Of a stretch of DNA of 64,000 nt, positions 10,747 through 23,166 are shown in pieces. This stretch comes from Entomortierella parvispora (taxonomy: Eukaryota > Mortierellomycota > Mortierellomycetes > Mortierellales > Mortierellaceae), in contig OY752145.1 of assembly GCA_963573315.1 (NCBI GenBank), forward strand, positions 1,240,001-1,304,000. The letters run 5' to 3'. The stretch's first letter is position 1, and each line of letters opens with the position of its first letter. The notes beneath the pieces were generated by a model. The model was not told the origin of the DNA. It ran no database searches and saw only the letters and a program-made list of their open reading frames with translations. The position numbers and the translations under genes are program-made.

Positions 10747-12490
10747 CAAGGTTAAATTGACTGGTTAACGAAATGAAGGATGGAGTAGTACGAGACGGTG
10801 GGGAGGAAGGGGAAAGAGGTGTACGGTTGCGGTTCTCAGTTATGGGGACTTTAGCTTAAGAATCGTATTCTATAACGTGTAGTGTCCAGAAAGGATGAAA
10901 GCACGTCAATCTCATGAGATTCAGCATACGTCGTTTAATCAAAAAGAGTAGCCTGTCCAAGGACATACCTTCTCAAGTTCTTGTTCGTATTGGAGATCAG
11001 ATATCTACTGAAAGTGCAACGCCGACATCATTGCGGCAAACTGGACAGTGGGCGATAGAAATGGAATGAGGGAGAAACGGCGGAGGAAAGAGAGAGAGGG
11101 AGAGTAATGGCCGATTTGGTGATGGTGAGTGGGGTTAGCAAGACCGGTTTTGTTCCTGGACCGTTGAAGAAAGGAAAAAGGGGACAGAAAGTGGGAGACG
11201 GACCCACAAAGACGAAGGAGTAGAATAAAATGAGCTAAGTCGACTTACGGCATCCAATGTACGAGGGGAAAAGACAGGTGGCCGCTGAGGAAGAGTGGTC
11301 AATGAAGAGAAAAAAGACGAAGAGAGAGATGAATCGAAGCTGGGGCGCGGACTTTGTGCCCCGTCCCACCATGGATTCTTTCGTCATACCATGGAGGATA
11401 GAGACCATGGTCAAGGCATGCAACCCGATGCAAGGAACGCAACACTCTTGTGTTGCAAACAAGGTTCATTCATCCATCTGGCGGTAGACCAACACAGCAA
11501 CCACACTCATGGCCGACAGAGCGGCACTTTTTAGAAAATAACAAGGAACAAGGAACAGGGGGAAGGAGAAGGGGTAGGGAGAGATATTTTCTGCCTGTCA
11601 GAAAGAGAAGAGATGAGAGATGGAGAGAGGGATCGCGGACACATCAAATCTAACATCATTTGCGATGCTTGTGCAAGCGAGCATGGTATGAAGTGCATGT
11701 TCTGCAACACTTTCACTCCCTCCTCCCTCTTTGGATGTTGATTGCATGCAGATGCACAAAACGGAGAGACGACCCTGCAAAGAGTTACAGCCCTCTTTTA
11801 AGCGTGAATTTTTTCTTTTCTCTCATTTCAGAAAAAGGGGTGGGTGATGGCGGATCACGTCTGCTCTTGACAATTGAGGGGAAGGACCATGGTCTTTCTC
11901 CCAGATACTTCGAGTCTGAGCCCTAGCCGCCGTTGATTTCTTTTTTACTGCACTCAGGTGGGACGACACGGGATCTCTTGCAGCTTGCTCTTTCAGGAGG
12001 CTGCCTTGCTCCCTCCGTCGTCATTGCGGATCGAAAGGCACATGCCGGAGCCACGCGTTGACGGGGTGGGTGAAGGACTGATCGATGGCGCCTCCTCACT
12101 GCCCCGGATTTTCTTTGCTTTCCCTTGAGGTCGAGCGGCTATTGACTTTGACACTGGAGGTTTGTGCATGGGCCTGGCGCAGGGTCCAGAATCCAGATTT
12201 CGGTCTTTGCTCCACCAATGCAACCCTCCCGCACAGGGATAGAGAGGGTGTCAGCAGAGCGGTCTGTGCGTGATTCATTTTTTTCGACGCGTTTCAAGGT
12301 GATCCCTTGCTCTTCCTGGAAGGTGTTGATGCATGGGTTGTCACTTCACCTGGAGGCTATTCGCCACCCGTTTGTTTTGCGCCATGCTTTCACACCTCTC
12401 CAGAACGGTCGTTAACAGGAGGAGGAGCGAAGCAAAACAGCATCCTGGTCCTCTGTTTGAAGAGGCTCAGGGCAAAAAGGTAAAAGAAAG
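10747..12490. other. 1.7-kb intergenic region, no gene seen
   Basis: This is the upstream region of the large disordered gene. It has GA-rich and CT-rich stretches (for example 11041-11110, 11560-11640 and 11811-11830). Frames up to 88 codons occur on both strands but overlap one another and show no domain. It may contain 5' UTR or an upstream non-coding exon of the minus-strand gene. Confidence 0.4.
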
Positions 12491-12562
12491 CTCCTCGACC
12501 GGGAATTGAACCCGGGTCTTCCGCGTGACAGGCGGAGATACTCACCACTATACTATCGGGGA
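12491..12562 (-). tRNA. tRNA-Asp (anticodon GUC)
   Basis: The reverse complement folds as a 72-nt cloverleaf without an intron: acceptor TCCCCGA/TCGAGGA, D-arm beginning TAGTATAGTGG, anticodon stem TCCGC/GCGGA around loop CTGTCAC (anticodon GTC, read as Asp), variable loop AGAC, T stem CCGGG/CCCGG with loop TTCAATT, and discriminator G. The internal A and B boxes match eukaryotic tRNA-Asp closely. One oddity: acceptor pair 4:69 is C-A rather than a canonical pair; T at position 4, as expected from usual eukaryotic tRNA-Asp, would restore it. It sits between the large minus-strand gene and the proteasome gene. Confidence 0.93.
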
Positions 12563-12855
12563 TTCTCATATGAAGCGGTGGGTTTTTTCTGCATCATGAA
12601 TGCAAAGAGGCCGTCATTTAATCACGTGACCTAGTGTATGCGATTATCCAAGTACAGTGACACTGCATGTAGGTGCGCGTTTCGCGCCTCTGCCACATAA
12701 TCCCCTCCCACGTAACGGAGGAGTTGACAGCAGGGGAGTGGAACGCGCACCTTCTTGCATTTCATTTATTTCATTTCTTCTTAAACGGCCATTGCTTCTC
12801 TTTCCTCACTTCATCTACCCGACCATCCGACGCAAAGCAGAAACAGACCATCACC

Positions 12856-14117
12856 ATGACCTCAAGACTGCCTTCTCAGACCAAGGGCGGGTTCAACTTT
12901 GACAACCATGTCCGGTAAAGAGAACGAGCCATTGGACGGGACGCGACTTTTTTTTTTTCCCTTCCATTCTCCTTCTCTTTTATTTGGGAGAAGAGTAGAT
13001 GCGACATATTCTCGGGTGAATGAACATTCATGAGACGCGTCAGCAACCCGCAGAGACTAATAGTGCTTGGTATCGTTTTTGGTTTATAGCAACACTGTCA
13101 TGGAGGGCAAAGGCCTAGGCATTCCCAAGGCAACCAAGACAGGAACGACTATCGTTGGTTTAATTTACAAAGACGGACTCGTTCTCGGAGCTGATACCCG
13201 TGCTACGGCCGGACCCATTGTCGCTGACAAGAACTGCGAAAAGATCCACTACCTGGCTCCCAACATGTACTGCTGTGGAGCTGGTACAGCAGCAGACACG
13301 GAGATGACGACCGCTTTGATCAGCAGTCAACTGGAGCTTCACCGACTGAGCACAGGACGGCAGGCACGTGTGGTCACTGCCATGACCATGTTGAAGCAAA
13401 TGTTGTTCAAGTAAGGATCTATAGGATAGTCAATGTCTGCATGGCGATTTCTTTTTAACAGCTTTCCTTATATCTAGGTACCAAGGACAGATCGGAGCTG
13501 CCTTGATTCTTGGAGGAGTTGATATCAATGGACCACATCTTTACACAATCTACCCTCACGGAAGCACAGATAAGCTTCCATATGTCACCATGGGCTCGGG
13601 ATCTCTTGCTGCCATGAGTGTCTTTGAAAGTCGTTTCGTTGCAGATATGGAGGTAAGTCTCAAGATAGGGATTCAACTTTGCGAATCAATTGCTGTCTGA
13701 AGGACCTCGACTGATCCATATACTCAACCATGTCAGCGTGAGGATGCTATTGCTTTGGTCCAGGACGCCATTGAGGCGGGTATCTTCAACGATCTCGGAT
13801 CAGGATCAAACGTAGATATTGTTGTGATCAACAGCGAAAAGGTCGAGGTGCTTCGCAACTATGGCAAGCCCAACGAGCGTGGAGTGAAGGAAGCAAGGTA
13901 TGAAACAGAGGATATCACACTGGGGTTCCTCGCTTTTGAAATGCTAGACTTCCTCGTCTGGAATACAGACACTGACACCTGCTCATAATCAACTGTCAAT
14001 AATAGCTACAAGTTCCCTCCTGGCACGACTCAGGTGCTCAAGTCATCGATCCGCGACTTTGTTGATATCAAGGAAACTGTCCACGTTGTCACAACTGAGG
14101 CTATGGACATTTCGTAG
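12856..14117 (+). CDS. PUP1: 20S proteasome subunit beta2 (beta type-7, trypsin-like activity)
   Basis: Five exons: 12856-12914, 13090-13410, 13478-13652, 13737-13897, 14006-14117, giving 275 residues, the usual size for the subunit. A propeptide of 38 residues ends at Gly38, and cleavage in [11 protein letters not shown] would free catalytic Thr39. The [17 protein letters not shown] strand carries the family Asp and Lys, and [16 protein letters not shown] is typical of beta2. The long C-terminal tail after FPPGTT resembles the arm with which beta2 embraces beta3. It cleaves after basic residues inside the proteasome core in nucleus and cytosol. The start is fixed by the conserved short N-terminal exon encoding [14 protein letters not shown] occurs at 14199-14204. 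No Rpn4-like element was identified. Confidence 0.95.
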
Positions 14118-14353
14118 ACTAATTTCATCAGGCAGACATAAAGGAAAGCCATGAAGGAGCCTCGATATCAATCCACAGCTATGCCACAAAACAGCAACAA
14201 TAAAAAAGCACTATTAACTTCAGATCTTGGGCGAAGAGAATTTGTGACGGCCAACGTGCCAACTATGAGCTGAATGCAAACGTGCATGCGTCGTTTCTTT
14301 CTCTCCGCAACATCCGTCGCCCCATACTCTTTGCACGCTACCTCATTGCCAAC

Positions 14354-17300
14354 ATGAATGGCCTCGTTGGCATCATCATCGTCACGAATTCAAGCAGGGG
14401 CCATCATTTCGTGTACAAGTACCCACGGGAAAGAGGCGGAATCACTCCTGACGACGCCTCAGGCCGACCCTACCAGGCCAACGGGAGCTCGTCTTCCACC
14501 TCTACTCCTGCTTCGTCGCCAGCGACCACTGAAGAGTTCCAGGTCACATCCAAAGTCCTTGGCTATGACCCTCAGTTTCTCGCCAACCTGCTCTCACCCA
14601 AACTGGCGCTTTGCGACAAGCGGTTCCAGTTGACGGTGGATGACTTGACATTTATTGGGCACCCAGTTTCGATGAGCGGACCCGAGTTTCGACAGAGACG
14701 AGATTATTGGAAGTACCGAACACCAAAGCCTCAAAAGGAGAAGGTCAAGCGTGGCTGGATCGTTGAAGGAGCAGCACCATTTTTGGGAGATTCCGACGAT
14801 TCCGACTCGGATTTTTATGATGAAGATTCGAACGACGAGGGCGATTCTGCTCGAGGGTCCGTGACGAGCAAAGGCGCCAAGGACGGGCCATCAGGGACAG
14901 GAGCTGGAGCCGGCTCTACAACGGCGACGATGTCAACGTCGACGTCCGTAGTGAAAGAAATGTTGATCCGTCGAGGGTCTAAAGAGGAATCTGATAGTAC
15001 CACAACAACTCGATCCTTGACAGACCCAACTGGGCGGCGTCAGCAACGATTCAGAAGTCATACTTACAACTCTAATCCAGTATCACCAGCTTCCGGAGAT
15101 AGTCCTCTTTCCGGTCAAATCACTCAGCAACAGAATACGCCGCTTCTCACTCATCATACCACCTTTGCATCCAATATGCCTTCACTCCTCCAACATCCTG
15201 TCTCGATGCCGCAGACCCCTACAGGTGGAATTCAAGGAAGTATCTTTTCATCACACCTAGGAATACTGCCACCGATTCAGATCGCGCAAGGAAATGTGTC
15301 GACCATCTTTTCCCACACAGTATCGACGCCCTCAACACACTTTCAACAAATGTCGTTTTTTCATGTGGTGTTTGTGTTAAAACCTCCAGAGCTTCAACTC
15401 AATTCAGTTGCCGATCAGGTGTACAAGAACATTGCCTGTAAACTGACAGCAGCCCTCAGATACGAGGAGCTCAATAGTCAGTACGTCAGTCAGGAAGCTA
15501 CCAAAATTTTGGCAATACGTGAGGAGGCAGCTCAAGCAGGTTCGTGTTTGTCATTGTCAAATTATACGTTGGGGAATGCTTACAATGAGCTTGGTTTTTT
15601 AAAATTGGTTTTATTTTGGCCGTAAATAGCTGTGACTCTAGAAAAGTTTCATGAGCAAGTACTAGCCTCATCCTCGCTCGCTCGTGCGGTTCGATCCATC
15701 TACGATTGTATTTCTGCAGACAAGGTCTGTCATGTGGTTCTGAACGACTCTATCGATATCTCTCTCCAAATACCTCATTTGGCGCCTTTGCCGAGAGCCA
15801 GTTCGTACGTTACTCGTCAAATCCAAAGTTCGCTCAATGGAGACAGTCCTACAACAAACGGGAACAATACAGGAGCAACGTCCTCCCCAGCCATCGCGGG
15901 GACCAATACCTTCACCAACAGTAGCAACAGTAATATTTCGGCGTCACAGCAGGCTCTGATAGTCTCACAGTACGGAGTTATAGGAGGCCTGGGCTACATG
16001 ATGGATGATTTCGAAGTCGGAAGTGTCTATGAATACGAAAACTTTCCCGTCCTGTTCCCGTATCATACGTTACTTTTGCTGGAAGATCCGGAGGAAATTC
16101 TAAAGGATATTCCGTTGGACGCCAGTCCGACGCTGGTGAAGTTGGTTCAGATTTTAGTGCCATATCAATGGTAAGCTTTATTCATGATCTATCTTTTTTG
16201 GCGATACGATTATTAGAAAATGTGGTGTACTGAACTGATAAACTACTATTTTGATAGCTTGGATGAGTTGCAATATATCTTGGATTGTTCTATGGCCCAG
16301 ATCTATCGTTTGGCGTCTCACCTCATTTATTGGCGAAAGGCCAAGCTAATTGATCAGATCCGTATCAGCAATGTTTACGTGGTAGCGCCGCAAGCTGGGA
16401 TTAACGAGTACGCAGCACGCGCAAAAAAAACTGATGTCTATAGGAGAAAAGAGCTCTAACCATTGAAAGTGTGTTACAATTGCTGTCAACATAGGAGCCT
16501 AGTCAATGATTTCTCTCACCACTTCCCAACTCTTTCACTACCCTCGGTCCTCCATGAGCTATCAACACCCAAGGCCTACAAGGCACATATACCCGGCGCA
16601 GGAAAGGATAAGGAGGTGCAGACGGTTTATCTGGAAATGCTGACCTATTTGCTCCGCAAGGATCTGGTGGTTCAATTGCACACGTACATTTTGATCATTG
16701 TACCCGAATACATCAAGTTGGGTTGTTCTGTGGAGGAGTATGAGCACTTGATGAGTGAAGAGAACAGTGGTCTTTTCAGCCATAGCCACGGAGGTCACTT
16801 GAACGGGGGCATGCTGACACCTACATTGGAATCCCCGACTTTGCTGCACCATGGAACGAGTGCAAAGAGCGCAGATTTCGCATTGTTACAACATCAACAA
16901 CTTCTTCAGCAGCAGCAGCAGCAACAACAGTACATGCAAAAGCAACAGCAACAACAACAGACGATGCCCTCACAAACTTATCGGTACCATAGTCGATCCT
17001 CAACAGGTCCCAAAACAAGTGACGCGACTGGAGGCGGAACCTCGTCCTCGGGCCCAGCACTTCATGGTGGTCCCTCGAGCGCAAACAGTGTCGGAACTGG
17101 GGCAATTGGACCCGTGAGCGCAAGTGTGTCTGGAGGAGGGGGTGTTGGAATGATCAGTTCTAGTTTGAAATCACACGTGAGTGCTGGTAGCCCTTTTGCA
17201 CGACTCTACGGTAAAAGACAGGATGCCAGTTCAATCCTCTCTAATCCTGGACAAGCCTCCGAGATCGAGAGGGAATGGGTGATGCGAATGTGTGAAAACC

Positions 17301-17548
17301 AGCCCCAGAGTGTCGCGGAGCTGTTCATGAGGTAAGGGAAACGGAGAGGAAACTACTTGTCATTTTGTTTTTGATTTGTATTATTTTACTGACAAGCTTT
17401 TCTCCCTATACTGCTGTTCAGATTGATTCACTATTTCGATGGGCAACATCACGTAGAAGAGATTTTGTTTCGGGAGCAGATTGTAGCCAAGGATCTCAAG
17501 ACTGTTCTTTCAGCTTTTAGAGAGTTTTTGATTCTCACTTGGGCTTAA
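14354..17548 (+). CDS. NPR3: Npr3/NPRL3, GATOR1 (SEACIT) subunit
   Basis: Five exons: 14354-15539, 15630-16170, 16258-16407, 16495-17331, 17422-17548, giving 946 residues. The N-terminus MNGLVGIIIVTNSSRGHH followed by FVYKYP is the longin-type start of Npr3 family proteins; an in-frame ATG at 14282 would add 24 residues but lacks family support. Further family blocks are the FIGHPVS segment, the FHVVFVLKP strand after a disordered insert (about 150-330), the ...LDELQYILDCSMAQIYRLA helix and a C-terminal winged-helix-like end HYFDGQHHVEEILFREQI. A Gln-rich run and a Gly/Ser linker lie between about 710 and 840. With Npr2 and Iml1/DEPDC5 it forms the GAP that restrains Rag GTPases and TORC1 when amino acids are low, at the vacuole surface. 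The protein is longer than animal NPRL3 because of the low-complexity inserts. Confidence 0.92.
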
Positions 17549-17691
17549 GCAACGAGAAGGAATACGCCGCTCATTAGACTCCATCTTGGTGACCTGGGCA
17601 AACAGAGAGAAAGAGAGCAATATATTTCTTTATTCCAGCTTCTATGCTTCTAACGTCTGAAATGACATGACTACTGGATCGGGGTAGCTCT

Positions 17692-18683
17692 CTATTGAAT
17701 TGTCTTCAAAATATCGCTTGCCGAGGACCAATAAACGATCTGGGCTGAGAGGGCATCTCTGGCCACGCTGTTCTTCTCCAGATACTTTTCCAAGGACCGA
17801 CCTTTCCTGACAAAGTAGAGGTCTTCTGAGCTCTTCATCCTCAAGGCGGGACAATAATCATTCTGACCATCGCCCACATAGAGCATCCTCAGGGTATTAG
17901 TTTTAGCTGAATTAGGCCCGACTCGTTGTTGCAATAGCTTGTCGACCTCCTGTCCTTTGCAGATATTGAGACTACAAACACCGAGGGGGCATCCATGAGG
18001 GGTCTCTGCAGGTGTCAAGCGATGGATGTGAAGTCGGCCCTGAGCGTCCCAGAAGGCAGGATTGGTGATAATGGCTGAAAACAAGTGTCTGATTCCGTAG
18101 TGCTATAAGTAGGGGAAGAGTCCAATGATCAGCCGCGGCAGAAGGGATTGTAATCCACCTAGAAAAAGAAAAAAAAAATACCTCCAAGATGGACTCAATG
18201 TACACCGAGTTGGCGTCCGAGACGATAGCGAGATCCCAACCTCTCTCATGAAGAAGATGGCAAGTCTTGATCATATCCGAGTCCATAGGGACCTTAGTGA
18301 GAGATTCTCGGATCAATTGGCTAGAGCCGCCTTGCTCATGAAACTCTTTGAGGCAGTGGTTTCTATGACGAGAGGGAAAGACAAGTCAGAAAGAATGAAG
18401 GGATTGAAGGCAGCTCAGCAATCCATCTGAATCCAATAGCATACTGAAGGTCGGTCCACTGCATAGCTCTCTCATCCAGCTTCTTTCTGAGGGCTGGAGA
18501 GAGGTACTCTATGACAAAGCGATCCGAGTCGGTCTCGATCAGGGACCTGTGAACCCCAAGACAGAATAAAACCAAAAAAAAAAAAAAAAAAAGGATAGTC
18601 AGAGAGAATCGGAGAGAATGAAGTTGATGAGACACATGCACTCACCAGTCAAAGTCGAAGCATGCGAGTCCTGCGGGCGCCAT
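17692..18683 (-). CDS. PHOSPHO1/2-type HAD phosphatase (phosphoethanolamine/phosphocholine or pyridoxal-phosphate phosphatase-like)
   Basis: Minus-strand exons 18683-18646, 18546-18445, 18362-18182 and 18102-17692 join to 243 residues, close to the 241-267 of animal PHOSPHO enzymes. Motif I is DFDWSLIETDSD with the catalytic Asp10 and Asp12, motif II is the SDAN in LAIVSDANSVYIE, and motif III is VGDGQNDYCPA. CPLGVCSLNICKG matches the Cys-rich 'CxxNLCKG' segment of this subfamily. The intron after residue 12 splits the catalytic loop, as the first exon is only 38 nt. Reaction and metal use (Mg) follow from the HAD superfamily; the natural substrate among phosphoethanolamine, phosphocholine and PLP cannot be read from sequence. 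It faces the next gene head to head. Confidence 0.88.
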
Positions 18684-19193
18684 TCTTTCTGTCTAGGTTA
18701 TGCGTGGGAATGGAATGGATTGAAATGAGAGGAGAGGGAGGGGGGTGACTGATGGGAAAGAAGAAGAGCGAAAGTGGAAGGGGGCAAGAGAGTTTTCGCG
18801 CCCATCGGAGTCTTCTGTGGACCAAAAAGGATCCAAAAGGACAGGGCTCCTGATCCTTGTCCCAGCATGAAGGACGCGTTTTCTAGCCTTTCGTAGAACG
18901 CGAGGCTTTTTTGTCCTCATCATTTTTCCTTTGAACTTGCTTCACTCGTTGTAGTCCCCCTTGGTTCGCAGGTTAACGGTTTCTGTACTATCAGCACGCC
19001 TCATCGCCAGAGTTCCACCTTGCACCAGAACAAGCGCGTAAGAGGCCTGGGTTCTCGTAATCATGGTCAATTCATAACTCCCTATCCACCAACCCCCTTC
19101 CCTCCCTTTCTCTTTTTCGTTCTAGTTTTTCATTCCTCTCTCGCCCGCTACCCCACTCCATCACGAACCCGTTCTTGAAGGCGATAAGGAAAC
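18684..19193. promoter_or_regulatory. Divergent promoter region between the HAD phosphatase and an acidic membrane protein gene
   Basis: The 510 bases separate two genes read outward. No TATA box stands out. The right half is strongly CT-rich (19081-19150), as in other leaders of this window. No coding frame is convincing. Confidence 0.5.
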
Positions 19194-21763
19194 ATGTTGC
19201 CCCTTCTCTTCCTCTTGCTGATACCCGCCCTCATCGGCGTCGCTATTTATGGCGTGTCTCTACTCTTCTCGCATCCGAGCCCCAAACTGCCGATCGTCGT
19301 CACTCAACCACCAGATCTCATCGCTACCACATATCCATTTCTTGAACCCTCCATAACTTTACCGGGAGTCTTTTCTCTCGTGCCGTATCCATCATCTCTT
19401 CCCAAACTCCCCATAAAGGAGAACCAAACTCCTTTCCTCGCTAGTCATCCTGTGGTCGATAGCAGCCAAAATGACAAAGAAAAGTCCAATGGTCCTGTAA
19501 ATCCTGACAAAGTCGTCGATATCAAACACAGCGCTGATGAAAACGAAGACGATGACGACGACGACAACGATGACGAGGGGGAGGGTAATAATAAAGCCAA
19601 GACGCACAAAGATGGCAACTCTTACTTCCAAACGAACAGACCGCTCGCAAAGGAACAAAAGCAGGTCTCCGCCAATAGGTCTGTTATCGAGGCAGAGAAG
19701 AAAAAGCTGACCGATACATCCGAGACCAGTGCCCTGGTTCGAGGCATTGCCGAAGGAGGAGTCTTGACCGGCGAAGAAGAAACGATAGACGAGAGCTATG
19801 AAAACGGAGAGAGTAACTCGGTTATTTCAAAAGATGACGAGCTTGACCCGAACTACACTGAGGAAAATGGAAAAGATATCTTTGATGACGATGACGATGA
19901 CGAAGAAGACTTCTCTGGCGAAAAGGGCGAAGAAGACGAGGAGGCTGATATCAACCGTGAGTAAAAAGATGTAAATTAAAAGAGAAGAATCTGTACCAAA
20001 CTGCCCATTAACACCTGAATCACCTCGATTTTTTTTATCGTACTTGACACTTGACCCACGTAGGCAAAGTCAAGATGTCGAAACAGCCACATCATCACCA
20101 TCAAGTCAGTCAAAGAAAGTCCTCCTCGAAACTGCAGCGTCGCAGTAGAATCGCCAACAGAGGCAACGTCCAGCATGCGTCCACTGGACCCAAACCTCTC
20201 CAACCCCATGAACACGCTGCTGTGACGCAAGAATCCATCGACGAGCTCGAGAAAAAGTCAAAGGTGCTAAAACCTGAACTTACGCTCAAGGAAATCATCG
20301 CCATTGCTCGAAGTGCCAAGGTTCGGGATTCAGTCAAGGCCATGTATCCTCTTCAGGCTAAACTGGAAAAGCGTAAATCCAAACAATCCTCACCTACAAC
20401 CCCGACTGACAAGAAGCAGGCAAAGACAACAAAAGGCAAGAGCGGAAAAAAGGAGACGAATAGCAAGAGCCCAGCGCGCCCAGAGGATCTCGAGGCTGCC
20501 ATCGACGCCATTGTGGATGAACAATCCGAGTCATTCGAGCGAGCTCTATCCCAAATCGCCAGCAAGATCGCCAAAAGTCCCGAGTTAGAGCAGCACAAGG
20601 ACATTCTCGAATACCTGTCGAACGCTAAAATCAACGCCGAGGAAAAACTCGACTTGGAGTCATTCACCTCTTCAAAAATCATGGAGGAGGAACGGGATCT
20701 TGGCCAGAAGGATCAACGTATTCTGCTCTTTCGAAACCCCAAAGCGGTCTCCCGTGCTCGGACCTTCTTTTCGACAGAGTACGACGAGAAGTTTCCCATG
20801 TCCGCTGAGTCTGGAGTGTCCGAGACTCCCACCCCTACCCCAGCGCCGCCTTCTCCCATTGTCGCGGTCCTTCTCAAGATTCTGAATGTTCTCGCGCCCC
20901 CCTTCATTCTGCAACTCCGTGCCGATCTTCGAAACCTTTTGATCTGGCTTTGTTCCCCGAATCCTGGAGTCCACATTGACGGCAAGGATGCAAACGGGGA
21001 CGATACTATTGCTCGTCAGGTCACTGCCGAGGATCGGGCTACATTAGTCCACCCTGACGGGTCGGTCGATTTTAAGGACGTTTGGGACGCTCGTTTTGGA
21101 TCCATGGCCCTTTGGTGCTTGTTGATGCATTGGAACGTCTTCCTGAAAGAGATATTGGCTTTGTTCTGGAAACGGTTCGCCTACGCCAAAGAGTTCCTGA
21201 TTGATCAGCTTCGTGGCCTTATCGGTTTACCTCAAAATATGGTACCATTCTTATCGGGGGCACTTGGTGATCTCAATGCAAACGATCCGGAACCTCCAGA
21301 GGCGGTGCCGTTGCATCCCGTATCTAAACAAAAGTATGAGGAAGAAGAAGAGGAAGAGGGAGGCATTGATGCAAGAACTACTAAGCTTGAGTTCATGATG
21401 AACATGTATGTGTCTCCGCCTCCAGTTTCGGACGCATTCCAGCCCATCACAAAGGCGATCGTCCATCCCTCACCCGGTCAGGAACCGTTGCATGGAGGTT
21501 TTAGTGCCCGTCCTAACCATGGAAGCCATGGTCCACAAGGCGTCCAAAGAGCTGAACAAGGAAACGACTTTGTGTCTTGGGTGGTGAACATGATTTTCTA
21601 CGAGCTCGGATTCTTCTTTGACGCAGGCAAGCAGGCGGGTGCCCTGAAACCCGGACTACAAGATGATTACTTGAGCCAGTTCAAGATGGAAACAGACGGT
21701 AGCGGTGGTGACCAGGCGTGTGTTTGGATGAAAGAACGCGTGGTGAAGGCATTGAAGGAGTGA
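19194..21763 (+). CDS. Acidic, lysine-rich protein with N-terminal signal anchor, unknown function
   Basis: Two exons, 19194-19956 and 20064-21763, join in phase 1 across a GTGAGT...GTAG intron to give 820 residues. Residues 1-26 (MLPLLFLLLIPALIGVAIYG and on) are a signal peptide or membrane anchor. Asp/Glu runs occur near 120-135 and 225-254. Then comes a basic segment starting MSKQPHHHH near 258, helical charged stretches, and two hydrophobic or amphipathic segments, near 525-560 (SPIVAVLLKILNVLAPPF) and 610-640, with a last one near 765-790 (FVSWVVNMIFYELGFFF). The stop overlaps AATAAA at 21763-21768. The two halves might be separate genes, since MSKQP could start a protein, but the clean in-frame splice argues for one. 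I recognise no family; an ER or organelle membrane protein is a guess. Confidence 0.6.
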
Positions 21764-21901
21764 ATAAAATGTGGATTGCCACCAATTTCCGCAAGTGACT
21801 GCCTTTTACATTTGGTTGTTGTCTTTTTTTCTTTTTTTTTATTAGGCGCATGCATTTCATACCCATCCTCCTCTCCCATTCCTTAAGCAGCATCTCGCAA
21901 C

Positions 21902-22968
21902 ATGGGTCACAAGCGCAAAAAGTTTTCAGAGCGTGTTGCAGACCGCAACTCTAGGGGGTAAAGATGTAACACTGGGTTCTTTACAATAGAAGAATGCCAC
22001 GAAAAAGAGTTGAGTCGGCCAACTAACCGTCTGTCTGGGTTTCTTTACTAGTTTCGACGAGTCTCCTTTCAAGAATGCAATCAGCGATACCCCCAAGGGC
22101 TTCTCTAGAATTATGTACAAGAAGGAGTCAATGGAACAACGCCGTGGATTTTCATCCGAGGATCTGGGATTACCTAAGGGAAAGAAGGGCGACAAATCAG
22201 CGCCCGTCGAGAACAAGAACCCAAATGCCAAGAAGCCATCAGCCATGGATGAGCTTCGAATTCAACCGGGTGAAAAAATGGGAGAGTTTTCCCGTCGTGT
22301 GGACGATCATATGCGCGACAAGCTCTTGAAGTCTACCAAAGACAACACTGCCGAGGGAAGCAAAAAGAAGAAGTAAGATGCATGCTCTAGATCAAGAGGA
22401 GAGGAGAAAGGCGATTGATTGTGCAGAGGATATGAGGCCAATTGCTTGCGTAGATTCTTACTGACCTCTGTTTAATTTCCTCTCTAGGTACTTTGAGAAG
22501 CTGAAGGCAAAGGAGCAGGCCAAGAAGCTCAAGGCACAGGAGGAGAAGGCGTACGAGGAATACGAGACAATTCACGACAAGGTTCGCTTGAACGATGTAG
22601 CAGAGGCGCCACCAATCTTGACTGCGGTCCCCAAGAAGCGCAGGAACGACGAGTTTATGGCAAACAAGAAATGGAAGAATACCCCTGGTGAGGAAGACTT
22701 TGAGGACATTGTTGCGGATGCAGCAGGCGCCGACCCCAAGAAGAAGAGAAAGCTGGCTGATATCTTGGGCGACAAGAAAGACGATTCCAAAAAGTCAAAG
22801 ATGAAGAACATGACACCGGCTGGAAGACGTATTCTGGAGGAAGAGCGGAAGAAGGCCATTGAGAACTATAGGATGATGAAGGCTCGCAATGCCTTCGATC
22901 GTTCTGGAGGAGCCGACGATGATGATGCAGCAGCGGATGATGCAGAGGCAGAGGCCGCTGGTTACTAG
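21902..22968 (+). CDS. Basic nuclear/nucleolar protein resembling CCDC137
   Basis: Exons 21902-21957, 22052-22372 and 22488-22968 encode 285 residues. The start MGHKRKKFSERVADRN is Lys/Arg-rich. The block ELRIQPGEKMGEFSRRVDD near residues 95-115 resembles the 'PGE...F.RRV' segment I associate with CCDC137 and its fungal relatives. It is followed by long Lys/Glu coiled-coil-like stretches (KKKKYFEKLKAKEQAKKLKA), a basic signal PKKKRKL typical of nuclear import near 215, and an acidic Asp/Ala tail. CCDC137 in animals is a nucleolar RNA-associated protein. A general ribosome-biogenesis role would fit the charge pattern but is inference. It lies about 140 bases after the preceding gene on the same strand. 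Confidence 0.68.
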
Positions 22969-23166
22969 AAAACGACCTCAAGCTATTGCACTATTGTATA
23001 CTACTATTTACCACTAAAAATCATTGAATCTCATACATGTACCATTTTTGGTGGCGTTGACGTACGGAGATCTAATCATGGGTTGATCGGATCAATGACG
23101 GAATGAACTTTCGCGCTTCACTTTGCATCAAATCGCTTCACATTATACAATAACCAAGTCCAGGAT

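Noticed and set aside
17642-17691. Downstream extension of the HAD phosphatase on the minus strand
   Set aside because: The stop at 17692-17694 is clean after ASDILKTIQ and the length matches the family.
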